64,000 nt of DNA from JAIOSF01 sp963677755 (GTDB taxonomy: Bacteria; Campylobacterota; Campylobacteria; Campylobacterales; Arcobacteraceae), in assembly GCA_963677755.1 (NCBI GenBank), contig OY782506.1, positions 1,364,001-1,428,000 on the forward strand, given 5' to 3'. How positions within the stretch are numbered: position 1 is the stretch's first letter; every line of letters begins with the position of its first letter. Position numbers and translations under genes: made by a program. Positions 8,727 to 18,349 of the stretch are shown here, piece by piece. The notes beneath the pieces were generated by a model that saw nothing but the letters and a program-made list of their open reading frames with translations, was not told the origin of the DNA and searched no databases.

Positions 8727-9548
8727 ATGACTGAAATTTTATCAAAAAAGATAGATTCTTTACCACCTCTCCCAAAAACTATACTTGATTTAGAGGAGTT
8801 CAAAAAATCACCAAATAAAGATTTAGAAGTTTTAGAAAAAATAATAGAACAAGATCCTTTAATTGTAGCAACCCTGCTAAAAGTTTCAAATTCAGCTATG
8901 TTTGGATTTAATAATAAAGTTGAAACAGCAAGTCGTGCAATACATCTTTTAGGTGTAAACTTCACTTTATCTATTGCTTTTGGTAGTGCTATTAAAAATG
9001 CTTTAGATATTGACTTAGGTGCTTATGGTATCAATGCTGATAGATTTATGTCTGTTGCAAACCTTTCATCAAATCTCTTAAAAGAGTGGATGAAGAAGGT
9101 AGACAATACTTTAAAAGAGGAACTTCTTTTACCAATATTTTTATTAGAAACTGGAAGATTTGTATTATCTGGTGTTGCTATTGAAGACAAAGTAAATAAA
9201 GAATTTTATAAAAGAATTCATCAAAATCCACTTGAAATATCTGCAATTGAAAAAGAGTTTTTCAGTGTAACTTCTACACAAGTTACTTCGTCAATTTTTA
9301 AACATTGGAATTTAAGTGATTCTCTCGTAGAAATGATTAAATATTCAGATGATGTAGAAAATTGTCCTAAAAACTATTTAAAAGAGGTTCAAGTACTCAA
9401 TGTAGTAAAAACAATCTGTAATATAACAGACCCACTAGGAGACCAATTTGCAGAAGCTGGTATCAAAAAAGCAAAAGCATTTGGACTAGAAACAAAACAT
9501 TTAGAAAAAGCCATAGAAACTATGCAAGATAGATTATTAGAAGAGTAA
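8727..9548 (+). CDS. HDOD-domain signalling protein
   Basis: A 273-residue protein matching the HDOD domain (HD-related output domain) over nearly its whole length: SLPPLPKTILDLEEFKK at the N-terminus, then EQDPLIVATLLKVSNSAMFG and AIHLLGVNFTLSIAFG. No attached receiver or GGDEF domain is present. HDOD proteins lack the catalytic HD metal site and act as scaffolds in signalling, often linked to c-di-GMP or motility. A perfect hairpin overlaps the stop codon. Confidence 0.85.
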   Translation: MTEILSKKIDSLPPLPKTILDLEEFKKSPNKDLEVLEKIIEQDPLIVATLLKVSNSAMFGFNNKVETASRAIHLLGVNFTLSIAFGSAIKNALDIDLGAYGINADRFMSVANLSSNLLKEWMKKVDNTLKEELLLPIFLLETGRFVLSGVAIEDKVNKEFYKRIHQNPLEISAIEKEFFSVTSTQVTSSIFKHWNLSDSLVEMIKYSDDVENCPKNYLKEVQVLNVVKTICNITDPLGDQFAEAGIKKAKAFGLETKHLEKAIETMQDRLLEE

Positions 9549-9559
9549 ATCTCTTCTAA
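9537..9559. terminator. Bidirectional hairpin overlapping two stop codons
   Basis: TTAGAAGAG and CTCTTCTAA form a perfect 9-bp stem around a 5-base loop. The stem covers the stop codon of the HDOD gene and of the convergent gene on the other strand. Confidence 0.65.
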
Positions 9560-10146
9560 TAATTAAACTGTTTAATCTTATTTACAACCTCTTCTAAACT
9601 CATTTTTATCTCGCTTTGACTCATTGTTCCATTTGTGGCTCCAACTTTTACTTTACCAATATACATATTTTCTATCTTCCCATCTTCTTTTACATTGTAA
9701 ACAAAATACTTTAAAGCATCTGATGTTGGTACTTGTAAAAAGTTTCTTATACTTCCATCTCTATCATATATCCAAGGAAGATGTTTGTCTCCTTTGAGTT
9801 TTGTATTTTGTGTATGGGCTTGCCATCTTTTTATAAACCAAGGTTCATCAGAGATATTTGATACTATAATAAATTTTCCATCATCTAACCCTAACATCTC
9901 ATCAAGTGTTTTAGCTAAAATTATTGATTCATGATTTCCTACAAAAATAATAGTTTTTGGTTTTATAATACTACTTGTATTAAACTTTTGATCTTCAAAA
10001 CCTATCAACTCCACACTTTTTGGTAAATTTTCAATATCCATTGTTACTTTTTCTATTTTCTTAGGGGCTTCTACTGTTAAAAAGGTTAGTGCAACTAATG
10101 CAACTAAACTAATAACTATCAACTTAACAGTTGTCCATATTTTCAT
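9556..10146 (-). CDS. Membrane-anchored periplasmic protein, thioredoxin-like fold possible
   Basis: A 196-residue protein with an N-terminal membrane anchor (about residues 7-25) followed by a soluble domain. The pattern of strands (TIIFVGNHES, FIIVSNIS, LPWIYDRDGSIRNFLQVP, YFVYNVKEDGKIENMYIGKV) is reminiscent of a peroxiredoxin or thioredoxin-like fold, but there are no cysteines, so a thiol redox role is excluded. The exact family is not recognised. It ends in a hairpin and sits 12 bases after a MnmC-like oxidase gene, probably co-transcribed. Confidence 0.6.
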   Translation of the reverse strand: MKIWTTVKLIVISLVALVALTFLTVEAPKKIEKVTMDIENLPKSVELIGFEDQKFNTSSIIKPKTIIFVGNHESIILAKTLDEMLGLDDGKFIIVSNISDEPWFIKRWQAHTQNTKLKGDKHLPWIYDRDGSIRNFLQVPTSDALKYFVYNVKEDGKIENMYIGKVKVGATNGTMSQSEIKMSLEEVVNKIKQFNY

Positions 10147-10158
10147 AGTTCTCTTCCT

Positions 10159-11250
10159 TTATTTTATCTTTCTAACTTCTCTTTTAAACAGCCTATCGAC
10201 TTTTATATTATCATCTATCTCTTCTTGTTTTACAATATTATCAACTAATTTTTTTGCAAGATAAGGAGAAAGTACAAATCCCCTACCCCCTACACCATTA
10301 AGTATATATAAATTTTCATATCTTATAAATCTTTTTGATTCTACATTTGTACCATTTTTTAAATATGGAAATTCTTGTATTGTACATCTACTATCAATAA
10401 CTTTTCCAACCATTGGAAAATAATCAATACTACTAGCTCTTGCACCGCAATAATCCTTTATTATCTCTACATCTTCAAGATTTAGAATATCACTAGCTTT
10501 TTCTAAAAGTTCTTGATGATTTTGTTCTATATCATCAACTCCTTTTCTATCCCTATGATGTGTTGCCCCAATTGATACTAAATATTTATCTTCATCTTCT
10601 GTACTTTTAGATACAGAACAAGCTTTATGATAGTTATAAGGTACTTTTGTAGAAGTTTTAATATCTATCCTTCTACCCCAAACTGCTCGTATATTGATAT
10701 AAAACTCATCTAAAAGTTTTGTGTCATATCCTGTTGTTAAAATAATATTTTTTGTTCGTAACTTATCATTTACTATCCAAACATCATCTTTATATTCTAA
10801 ACTATTTACTTCATAATTAAATTTTGTTTGAATATCTTTTGTCATACTTTTACAAATACCAAAACTATCTACAACTGAACCTATTTTGAAAAAATAGCCA
10901 TCTTTATCTTGTGTAAAATCAAAATCCATATAAGGAATATAACTTTGAAACTTTTTCTCTTCCTCAATATTTTTTGGTATTCGAGTAGTTCCACAATTTG
11001 TTATATGTGTTGAAAAATATTTTTGATAAATCTTTGAACTATATTCTAAAGCAGTAGTAACCAAATTTTTAAAAGAATTTGGCTTTCCTAAAAGTGGTGA
11101 CAAAAAAGCTCCAGCAGCTCCCGAAGCACCCTGTGCCACATCGCTATTCTTATCTATTAGAAGTATATTATTTGTATGAGCAGATAACTCATATGCTGTA
11201 CTACAACCACAAATCCCAGCACCAACTATAATGTAGTCATAGTTTTTCAT
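10159..11250 (-). CDS. FAD-dependent oxidoreductase, MnmC C-domain/DadA-like
   Basis: A 363-residue flavoprotein with the dinucleotide motif G10-A-G12-I-C-G15 at the N-terminus, an ASGAAGAF segment like the ASG loop of MnmC and D-amino-acid dehydrogenases, and the C-terminal NGVGGRGFVLSPYLA flavin-contacting motif. It most resembles the oxidase half of MnmC, which removes the carboxymethyl group during mnm5U34 tRNA modification. The methyltransferase half is absent. It could instead be an amino-acid oxidase. It lies between glyS and an unknown membrane-anchored gene on the same strand. Confidence 0.72.
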   Translation of the reverse strand: MKNYDYIIVGAGICGCSTAYELSAHTNNILLIDKNSDVAQGASGAAGAFLSPLLGKPNSFKNLVTTALEYSSKIYQKYFSTHITNCGTTRIPKNIEEEKKFQSYIPYMDFDFTQDKDGYFFKIGSVVDSFGICKSMTKDIQTKFNYEVNSLEYKDDVWIVNDKLRTKNIILTTGYDTKLLDEFYINIRAVWGRRIDIKTSTKVPYNYHKACSVSKSTEDEDKYLVSIGATHHRDRKGVDDIEQNHQELLEKASDILNLEDVEIIKDYCGARASSIDYFPMVGKVIDSRCTIQEFPYLKNGTNVESKRFIRYENLYILNGVGGRGFVLSPYLAKKLVDNIVKQEEIDDNIKVDRLFKREVRKIK

Positions 11251-11259
11251 ATAAACTCT

Positions 11260-13284
11260 TTATATAGTAATCTCTTTAATATCTGCAATTGCCTTAAAAG
11301 AGTTATAAACTATACCTATAAGATTTTTTCTATTTGTTTTTATCTTTTCATCTTCATGATTTACAAACACATTGTCAAAGAAGTTATCAAGTTCTAATTT
11401 TAAAGCAAATAGTGCATCAAGTTGCTCATCGTATGTAGTATACACTTTTGATATTACATCGTTATATTTTTTATATAATACCTTCTCTGGTTCATCTTCA
11501 AAAAGTGATTCATCTACTGCTAAAGTAGCAGTGGTATCTAAGTCTTTTACAATATTTGCAACTCTTTTAAAAGTATCACTCATACTTTTAAATTCACTAC
11601 TATTTACTATTGGATTTAAAGCTTCTATTTTTAAACTAATACTAAATAAGTCTTTTTGACCATCACTATTTAAAACTGCTTTGATAACACTTGGATTTAC
11701 TTGATTATAAAGTTTATATAATCTCTCATTTAAAAATTCAACCAATTGAGATTTATCTAAGTCAGGATACTTTTCTATTGAATTATCTATGATTGAATCT
11801 ATATTAATATGAAGCTTATGCTCAATAGCAATTCTAAACAATCCTAAGGCAGCTCTTCTTAGTGCAAATGGATCACGACTCCCTGTTGGAATCATACCAA
11901 CACTAAATAATCCCATAAGATTATCTAGTTTATTACTTAAAGCAACCACACAACTAAAAGTATTTGAAGGAGTTGCACTTTCTTCACCAGCTGGAAGGTA
12001 TTGTTCTTTTAGTGCTGTACATACTAATTCATCTCTATCTTCTTTTTTTGCATAGTAATAACCCATTGTTCCTTGCAAGTCAGTAAATTCATACACCATA
12101 TCGGTTAATAAATCTGCTTTACTAATCATCACAGCTTCTTCTAATAAAGTTTTCTTATCTTCCATATTAAATTGTTCTGCTAATAATTGTGCTATAGAAG
12201 CTTCCCTTTCACATTTATCATAAATAGACCCTAAACCTTCTACAAAGCTAACTTTTTTAAGCCCTTCATTGTTAAGTCCATTTTTAATGTCATTTTTCCA
12301 AAAAAACATCCCATCAGCTAATCGTGGTCGTAAAACTCTCTCGTTTCCTGCAATAATTTGTGAGAAGTCTTGTGTATATGAGTTTGAAACTACAATAAAT
12401 TTATTTGTAATTTCACCATCTTTATACACTGCAAAATATCTTTGATGTTCTTTCATAGAACCTATAATCACCTCTTCAGGTAACTCTAAAAACTCTTCAT
12501 CAAAAGAGCCAATAAGTGCAGTTGGATACTCTGTAATTGCAACAACTTCATCTAATAACTCTTCATCTCTTTCAATAGCAATATTATGCTCTTTTTCTAT
12601 TGCATCCATTTGTGTTAAGATAGTTGTTCTTCGCTCATTAGGATATAAAATCACTCCATGTTTATCAAGCTTACAAAAGTAGTCACCTGCAAAATCAAAA
12701 CTAAATGGTTCATAAGAAACCATTCTATGTGCAGCACTTGTTTTTGTAGATTGTACACCGTAAAGTTCACCATCAACTAAATCTTCACCTAAAACTATAC
12801 TAAGCCCTCTAATTGGTCTTATAAAACTATCAGTTCTATCAGCCCATCTCATAGATTTACCAAAGTTCAGTTTTGAGATAAATTCATTTACCATAGTATT
12901 TAAAAGTTCACTAGAATTTTTCCCTTTTACTGTTTGTTTAAAATATAAAAACTCTTGTCCATTTCTAGAAGCAGTTTGTAACTCTTCAACATTTACACCA
13001 CATTTTTTTGCAAATCCATGTGCGGCACCTGTAGGGTTTCCATCTTTATATGCAATAGCAAGTGGTGCTCCCCATAGTTCTTGCTCTATATCATTTTGTG
13101 CTACTGCAAATTCTCTGTGCCAAAAGACTAATCTTCTTGGTGTATAATAAAAATTAAACTCACATAGTAAACTGTTTGCTTCTAAAATATCAGACCATTT
13201 TTTTTCAATATTTGGTAACTCTTTTAAAAATGGTATTGCTGGTAACTCTTCAACTAAAATTTCTACTAATAATGGTTTTATCAT
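11260..13284 (-). CDS. glyS: Glycyl-tRNA synthetase beta subunit
   Basis: A 674-residue protein of the tetrameric (alpha2-beta2) bacterial glycyl-tRNA synthetase. It opens with LLVEILVEELPAIP, has the SMKEHQRYF and GNERVLRPRLADGMFFW signatures, and ends in a helical anticodon-binding tail. The beta subunit binds tRNA(Gly). The alpha subunit glyQ is not in the window. The start lies one base after the stop of a 53-residue membrane gene. Confidence 0.95.
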   Translation of the reverse strand: MIKPLLVEILVEELPAIPFLKELPNIEKKWSDILEANSLLCEFNFYYTPRRLVFWHREFAVAQNDIEQELWGAPLAIAYKDGNPTGAAHGFAKKCGVNVEELQTASRNGQEFLYFKQTVKGKNSSELLNTMVNEFISKLNFGKSMRWADRTDSFIRPIRGLSIVLGEDLVDGELYGVQSTKTSAAHRMVSYEPFSFDFAGDYFCKLDKHGVILYPNERRTTILTQMDAIEKEHNIAIERDEELLDEVVAITEYPTALIGSFDEEFLELPEEVIIGSMKEHQRYFAVYKDGEITNKFIVVSNSYTQDFSQIIAGNERVLRPRLADGMFFWKNDIKNGLNNEGLKKVSFVEGLGSIYDKCEREASIAQLLAEQFNMEDKKTLLEEAVMISKADLLTDMVYEFTDLQGTMGYYYAKKEDRDELVCTALKEQYLPAGEESATPSNTFSCVVALSNKLDNLMGLFSVGMIPTGSRDPFALRRAALGLFRIAIEHKLHINIDSIIDNSIEKYPDLDKSQLVEFLNERLYKLYNQVNPSVIKAVLNSDGQKDLFSISLKIEALNPIVNSSEFKSMSDTFKRVANIVKDLDTTATLAVDESLFEDEPEKVLYKKYNDVISKVYTTYDEQLDALFALKLELDNFFDNVFVNHEDEKIKTNRKNLIGIVYNSFKAIADIKEITI

Positions 13285-13285
13285 A

Positions 13286-13447
13286 TTATTTATCTTCCTT
13301 TTGGTTATTTTTATCTTTATCTTGTTTTTCTGATTCTTCTAATCTTTTTTTATGTTTTTCTACTTGTGTTTCATTCATACCTCTTAAAAATATAAATAAC
13401 ACATATGCCAATCCAATCCAAACGATTATATCAAATACTTCTTTCAT
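13286..13447 (-). CDS. 53-residue single-pass membrane protein (small ORF)
   Basis: A short frame reading MKEVFDIIVWIGLAYVLFIF at its start: one membrane helix followed by a highly charged lysine/glutamate tail ending KDKDKNNQKEDK. Its ATG overlaps the stop of the upstream 125-residue gene in an ATGA arrangement, and its stop is one base from the glyS start. This tight packing makes a real gene likely. Function unknown. Confidence 0.6.
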   Translation of the reverse strand: MKEVFDIIVWIGLAYVLFIFLRGMNETQVEKHKKRLEESEKQDKDKNNQKEDK

Positions 13448-13821
13448 AATAACTCTTTATAAATCGCACCATCTATCTCATCAAATGCTATTTTTTCTAT
13501 CTCATCACTATTTTCTATAACTGCTAAAATCTTACTATCAAACATATAGTTATCAGCTATTTTTTGTACCTGAACTAAAATATTTATTCTTGGAATAATA
13601 TATTTTGCACTTAATTTACTTGCATATATAGCTTCTTTTATACTATGTACAGTCACTGCACTATTTATATCATTTAATTTTGTATATTTTAATATTTCAA
13701 AATCAAAATCAAAAAGTACTGTTCCATTTGGAGTTGATTGTTTTATATCTTCTATTGAAGCTATTTTTTCTATATTTTCATATTCGATATTAGGGTCACC
13801 GATTAAAATCATTTTAAACAC
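13444..13821 (-). CDS. Conserved hypothetical protein, about 125 residues
   Basis: A 125-residue protein with alternating strands and helices: MILIGDPNIEYENIEKI, then TVLFDFDFEIL, then AKYIIPRINILVQVQKIADNYMFDSKILAVI. The arrangement suggests a small alpha/beta domain, perhaps receiver- or Rossmann-like. No catalytic motif is visible and the family is not recognised. It overlaps the gene before it by 13 bases and the gene after it by four, so it is part of a tightly coupled operon. Confidence 0.6.
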   Translation of the reverse strand: MFKMILIGDPNIEYENIEKIASIEDIKQSTPNGTVLFDFDFEILKYTKLNDINSAVTVHSIKEAIYASKLSAKYIIPRINILVQVQKIADNYMFDSKILAVIENSDEIEKIAFDEIDGAIYKELL

Positions 13822-14033
13822 TCTCGACTACAAAAATACTTTCCATTGCTAAGTATCGCCTCATCTTTAGCGACAAAAGTACCACATGTAGGACACTCCT
13901 CAAGAGTATCACTAATCTCTTTATATGTGTCATCTCTTTTATTTTTTAAGCTCTCTTCTCTATTTTTCTTAAAAAATACAATATAAACTAAAAATAATAC
14001 AGCTAACACAGCCAAAATCTTAAATATCATCAA
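13809..14033 (-). CDS. PP0621-family membrane-anchored zinc-ribbon protein
   Basis: A 74-residue protein with one N-terminal membrane helix (about residues 3-20), a charged linker, and a C-terminal cysteine cluster: ECPTCGTFVAKDEAI followed by FCSRECLK. The four cysteines form a TRASH-like or PP0621-type zinc ribbon. The role is unknown, though the family is widespread. It overlaps the end of rsmG by 14 bases. Confidence 0.75.
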   Translation of the reverse strand: MMIFKILAVLAVLFLVYIVFFKKNREESLKNKRDDTYKEISDTLEECPTCGTFVAKDEAILSNGKYFCSRECLK

Positions 14034-14622
14034 ATAACCCTTTTCTTTTTATATATAAATAGTTTCTATGAACGCCCTTTTGTATCACATCATAGTTTTC
14101 TATTTTGGCAGTTTCTATCTCCTCATTACAAATACTCCCTTTGTAAAAAAGATATTCAGTATTTTTTGAAGATATATTGTTTGTAATACTTAATAGCAAA
14201 GTTGTATTAGTAACTGCCCTACTTGTAATAAGATCGAAACTTTGTGGTGATAAATTCTCAACTCTATTTTGCACCACTTCAACATTTTCAAGCTTTAAAG
14301 CACTTTTAACAAAATTCAAAAATGCTACTCTTTTTGCTCTTGGTTCTATTAAAGATACTTTTTTTTCTGGATATGCGATTGCAAGTAACATACCTGGATA
14401 CCCAGCACCTGTTCCTATATCAGCTAATGTTTCAAAAGAGTTTAAAAACTTCACAGGATAGATACTATCAATAATATTATCCTCTATCTCCTCTTTTCTC
14501 AACTGAGCAGAGAGACTATGTACTGTACCCCACTGTTGCAACAAAGAGATAAATTTTTCACATCGTTCATAAAACAAATTATCAAACTCTAGCCCAACCT
14601 CTTTACATTTATTTTTTAACAC
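14020..14622 (-). CDS. rsmG: 16S rRNA (guanine-527 N7) methyltransferase RsmG
   Basis: A 200-residue SAM-dependent methyltransferase with the motif I LADIGTGAGYPGMLLAIAYP, motif II acidic residue in VSLIEPRAKR, and the DLITSRAV motif IV region. RsmG methylates G527 of 16S rRNA. Length is normal for the short Campylobacterota form. It lies downstream of ribA on the same strand. Confidence 0.93.
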   Translation of the reverse strand: MLKNKCKEVGLEFDNLFYERCEKFISLLQQWGTVHSLSAQLRKEEIEDNIIDSIYPVKFLNSFETLADIGTGAGYPGMLLAIAYPEKKVSLIEPRAKRVAFLNFVKSALKLENVEVVQNRVENLSPQSFDLITSRAVTNTTLLLSITNNISSKNTEYLFYKGSICNEEIETAKIENYDVIQKGVHRNYLYIKRKGLFDDI

Positions 14623-14632
14623 TTTATCTTAC

Positions 14633-15196
14633 CTAATTAAAAAGATGATCCATCTTTTCTTTTTTTGTTTTAAGATACTCTTTATTTTGAAGAGTTTCTC
14701 CAACTTGTACGGGAACTCTATCAACTATATCTACTTTTATACCATTGAGTTTTGCAGGATTATTTGTCATTAGTTTGATTTTTTCTATTTTATAATAATC
14801 AAAAATAAAATCAACAATTTCATAAGTTCTTTGATCTGAAGCAAAACCTAATTGATGGTTTGCCTCAACTGTATCAAAACCTTTGTCTTGTAAAGAATAA
14901 GCATTTACTTTATTAAGCAATCCTATATTCCGTCCCTCTTGGCGAAGATAGATAACCATACCACCATTTGCTGCTATAAAATCAAGTGCATAATTTAATT
15001 GTGCTTGACAATCGCACTTTATACTTCCTATTGCATCTCCTGTTAAACATTCACTATGGATTCTAACTGTAGGTATAGCTTCTAGCTCTTTTGTATATAT
15101 GACAAGATGCTCTTTAATACCTTCTTTAAAAGATTGTATTAAAAAATCTCCATGTTTTGTGGGTAACTGTGCAACACTTGAAACTTCTATATTCAT
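14633..15196 (-). CDS. ribA: GTP cyclohydrolase II
   Basis: A 187-residue, single-domain GTP cyclohydrolase II. It has the zinc site C51-x10-C62-x-C64 (HSECLTGDAIGSIKCDCQ), the RQEGRNIGL phosphate loop, and the C-terminal NNPAKLNG helix. It opens the GTP imidazole ring as the first step in riboflavin synthesis. No fused DHBP synthase domain is present. It heads the ribA-rsmG-glyS group of minus-strand genes. Confidence 0.95.
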   Translation of the reverse strand: MNIEVSSVAQLPTKHGDFLIQSFKEGIKEHLVIYTKELEAIPTVRIHSECLTGDAIGSIKCDCQAQLNYALDFIAANGGMVIYLRQEGRNIGLLNKVNAYSLQDKGFDTVEANHQLGFASDQRTYEIVDFIFDYYKIEKIKLMTNNPAKLNGIKVDIVDRVPVQVGETLQNKEYLKTKKEKMDHLFN

Positions 15197-15320
15197 AAAA
15201 TCCTAATTCCTATATTCTAATATTGTATATTTATTGTAAAGTGTGTATGATACCTAAAAAATATAAATAATTTGTTTAACCTTTAAACATAAATTGAACT
15301 ATTAATCATTAAGGGAGAAT

Positions 15321-17204
15321 ATGCCTAAAATATATCTTTTACTTTTTTTATCAATATTCTCATTTGCTGAAAATATATTATTTCTCCATTCATACTCATC
15401 CACTTTTAATTGGACAAAAGAACAGTCTGAGATAATGATTTCAACATTAAAACAGAATGATAATATAAAAATATTTGAAGAACATATGGATACTAAAGTT
15501 TTTAAAATGACAGACCAATATGAAAAAGTTCTTTATCAATATTATAAAAAAAAATATAATGATTTTCATTTAGATATAGTTATAGCAACAGATGACAATG
15601 CTTTAAATTTTATAATAAAATATAAAAATGATTTATTTCCAAATAGCAAAATATTTTTTTCTGGAATAAATAACTTATCTCTTGCAACAACTCTTGATAA
15701 AAAAATATATACAGGAGTTTTCGAACAAAAAGACCCCCTTTCTAATTTAGAAATTGCAAAAACAATTGACAAAAGGCTTAAAACTGTATATATAATTAGT
15801 GACAATTCAGTCACTGCAAAAAAAGAGCTTCTTCAGTATAAAGAACAGTATAAAGATATAAGAAACATAAATTTTATCTATATTAATGATGAAAATATTG
15901 ATACTGTTTTCTCTCAATTAGAAAACTATGATAATCACTCTGTTATGATGCTTTTGGTATTTTCAGGATTTCAACAATACGACACCCATATAGATGCAAC
16001 AAAAGCAGCTCAAGCATTATCACTACAATATTCTAATCCCATATTAATACATACAAATACCTATTTAAATATACCAAATACTAATATCCTTGGTGGTAAT
16101 TGTACAGTTGGGAAAATTTCTGGAGAAATTGTTGGAAAAAATGTTCTAAAATATTTAAATGGTGAAACATTAGAAAATTTAGGATTTACATATAAAGAAA
16201 AGAATAGAATATATTTCAATCATAAAAATATTGAGAAATTTAATATCAAAATACGAACTCTTAAAAAATTTAATCCTATAATTATAAAAGATGAAAATAG
16301 TTTTTTTGAACTTTATTACTTTTATATTTATGTTTTTATAGTCATTGCTTTAATTATTCTTCTTTTTACTATTATGGTTATGAAAAAGAACTCTGCAATT
16401 AATCTTTTAAATAATTCCCTTGAAAGAAAAGTCCAACAAGCTCTCAGTCAACTCAAAAAACAACATACAGAACACCAAGAAGATATTATAAGAAATACAA
16501 AATTTTCAACAATAGGACAAATGGCAGCAGGTATCACTCATGAGATAAATACTCCCCTAACCTATTTGAAAGGTACAAATGAGATGATACAATTTGACCT
16601 CGAAGATATGCCTGATAATAAATTTAAACAAAGTTTATTAGAAGATAATCAAAAAATGTTAAGTGGAATTAACAGAATCGGTATGATAGTTGAATCAATG
16701 AGAGAGATGTCACAAATAACACCACAAAAAACAGAAAATTTTAATGTTTACGCAACTATAATTACAATGCTTCGTATGAGTTATAATCGTTCTAAACTTA
16801 TAACAAAAATTTATATTAATGATGAATTATTCAATCTAGAAACTTCTGATAAAGAAAAATATGTTTTTATGCGAAAAGGGCAAAGACAAAGGCTTGAACA
16901 AGTATGGACAATTATCTTAAATAATGCCCTAGATGAACTTATAAAAGTAGAAAACTTTGATGATAGAAGAATTAATATATCTATCTCTAATGTTGGAGAA
17001 AATATTCATGTAGTAATCTGTGATAATGCAGGAGGAATTGATGATAAAATCAAAAAAAATATTTTTGAACCTTTTACAAGTACAAAAGAATCCTCTGGTA
17101 TTGGTATTGGACTTAATGTAGCAAAAAAAATCATTGAAGAACATCGTGCCTCAATTATAGTTGAAAACAAAAATGAAGGTGCATGTTTTACAGTGATTCT
17201 TTAG
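15321..17204 (+). CDS. Sensor histidine kinase with periplasmic ABC-substrate-binding-like sensor
   Basis: A 627-residue membrane kinase. A signal-like helix (1-16) is followed by a periplasmic domain of about 300 residues resembling the ABC_sub_bind (DUF534/TrpX-like) fold, a transmembrane helix at about 331-353, a coiled coil, and a kinase core with the phospho-acceptor H407 in AAGITHEINTPL. The ATP-binding N, G1 and G2 boxes follow (LNNALDEL, CDNAGGID, SGIGIGLN). The ligand is likely a small organic molecule but is not known. No response regulator is adjacent. Confidence 0.85.
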   Translation: MPKIYLLLFLSIFSFAENILFLHSYSSTFNWTKEQSEIMISTLKQNDNIKIFEEHMDTKVFKMTDQYEKVLYQYYKKKYNDFHLDIVIATDDNALNFIIKYKNDLFPNSKIFFSGINNLSLATTLDKKIYTGVFEQKDPLSNLEIAKTIDKRLKTVYIISDNSVTAKKELLQYKEQYKDIRNINFIYINDENIDTVFSQLENYDNHSVMMLLVFSGFQQYDTHIDATKAAQALSLQYSNPILIHTNTYLNIPNTNILGGNCTVGKISGEIVGKNVLKYLNGETLENLGFTYKEKNRIYFNHKNIEKFNIKIRTLKKFNPIIIKDENSFFELYYFYIYVFIVIALIILLFTIMVMKKNSAINLLNNSLERKVQQALSQLKKQHTEHQEDIIRNTKFSTIGQMAAGITHEINTPLTYLKGTNEMIQFDLEDMPDNKFKQSLLEDNQKMLSGINRIGMIVESMREMSQITPQKTENFNVYATIITMLRMSYNRSKLITKIYINDELFNLETSDKEKYVFMRKGQRQRLEQVWTIILNNALDELIKVENFDDRRINISISNVGENIHVVICDNAGGIDDKIKKNIFEPFTSTKESSGIGIGLNVAKKIIEEHRASIIVENKNEGACFTVIL

Positions 17205-17270
17205 TTTTAAACATTACTATAAGTATCACTTTGTTACAATTTAAAAAAATATAATAGAAGGTTTATTAGG

Positions 17271-18263
17271 ATGTTTAAACGATTTAGAAGATTAAGAATT
17301 AATGAAAATTTGAGAAATTTAGTAAAAGAAACTACACTTACTAGTGATGATTTCATCTATCCACTTTTTGTACGAGAAGGGGAAGGAATTAAAGACGAAG
17401 TATCATCTATGCCAGGTGTATTTCAAATGTCAATTGATGAGATAGTAAAAGAGTGTGGATATATTAGAACTCTTGGGCTTAAGAGTGTTATTTTATTTGG
17501 TATTCCTGATGTAAAAGATAGTGTAGGAAGTGAATGTCTATGTGAACAAAGCATTATAAGTCGTACTATACAAGCTATTAAAAAAGAATACCCTGATATG
17601 TTTGTAGTAACAGACCTTTGTTTTTGTGAATATACTGATCATGGTCATTGTGGAATTCTCAACGAAGATTCAACTGTTGATAACGATGCGACACTAGAAC
17701 TCTCTGCACAACAAGTATTAATACATGCTAAAGCTGGTGCTGATATGATAGCTCCAAGTGGTATGATGGATGGAATTATTGAAACTTTACGAAAAGCACT
17801 TGATGAAAATGGGTATGAAAATCTTCCAATAATGGCATATAGTACAAAGTTCGCAAGTGGTTATTATGGACCATTTCGAGATGTAGCAGAATCAACTCCA
17901 TCTCATGGAGACAGAAAAATGTATCAAATGGATCCAGCAAATAGACTTGAAGCACTTGAAGAATCTCTAGAAGATGAGAAACAAGGTGCTGATATTTTAA
18001 TGGTGAAACCAGCTCTTGCGTACCTTGATGTTGTAAGAGATATTAGAAATAATTCAAACTTACCATTGGCTATTTATAATGTTAGTGGAGAATATGCTAT
18101 GCTAAAAAATGCAGGAGCTGCTGGATTAATTGATTATGAAAGAGTTATGGTAGAAACTTTAATAGGATTTAAAAGAGCAGGTGCAGATATTATTATTAGC
18201 TACCATGCAAAAGAGTACTGTGAATTAATACAAAAGGGTAACATTGGAAAATCTACAAAATGA
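17271..18263 (+). CDS. hemB: Delta-aminolevulinate dehydratase (porphobilinogen synthase)
   Basis: A 330-residue enzyme joining two 5-aminolevulinates to make porphobilinogen for haem. The active-site lysines are K193 (YSTKFASGYYGPF) and the Schiff-base K246 (LMVKPALAYLD). The zinc-type cysteines C117, C119 and C127 are present (DLCFCEYTDHGHCG), so it is the zinc-dependent form. Its presence fits the heavy cytochrome load encoded further on. Confidence 0.96.
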   Translation: MFKRFRRLRINENLRNLVKETTLTSDDFIYPLFVREGEGIKDEVSSMPGVFQMSIDEIVKECGYIRTLGLKSVILFGIPDVKDSVGSECLCEQSIISRTIQAIKKEYPDMFVVTDLCFCEYTDHGHCGILNEDSTVDNDATLELSAQQVLIHAKAGADMIAPSGMMDGIIETLRKALDENGYENLPIMAYSTKFASGYYGPFRDVAESTPSHGDRKMYQMDPANRLEALEESLEDEKQGADILMVKPALAYLDVVRDIRNNSNLPLAIYNVSGEYAMLKNAGAAGLIDYERVMVETLIGFKRAGADIIISYHAKEYCELIQKGNIGKSTK

Positions 18264-18348
18264 GATATTCTCTTTTAGCCTTATTACAATAGTGGTGCTT
18301 CTTTTAGCACTACTTACTATAAAATTAGAAAAAAAATATAAGCAATAG
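18244..18348 (+). CDS. Possible 34-residue membrane peptide overlapping the hemB end
   Basis: A frame starting at TTG, six bases after the AAGGG sequence, runs 34 codons with a strongly hydrophobic core (FSLITIVVLLLALLTIK) and a basic tail. It overlaps the last 20 bases of hemB in another frame. The membrane-peptide character and the Shine-Dalgarno spacing support it. The non-ATG start and small size leave real doubt. Confidence 0.35.
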   Translation: MENLQNEIFSFSLITIVVLLLALLTIKLEKKYKQ

Positions 18349-18349
18349 C

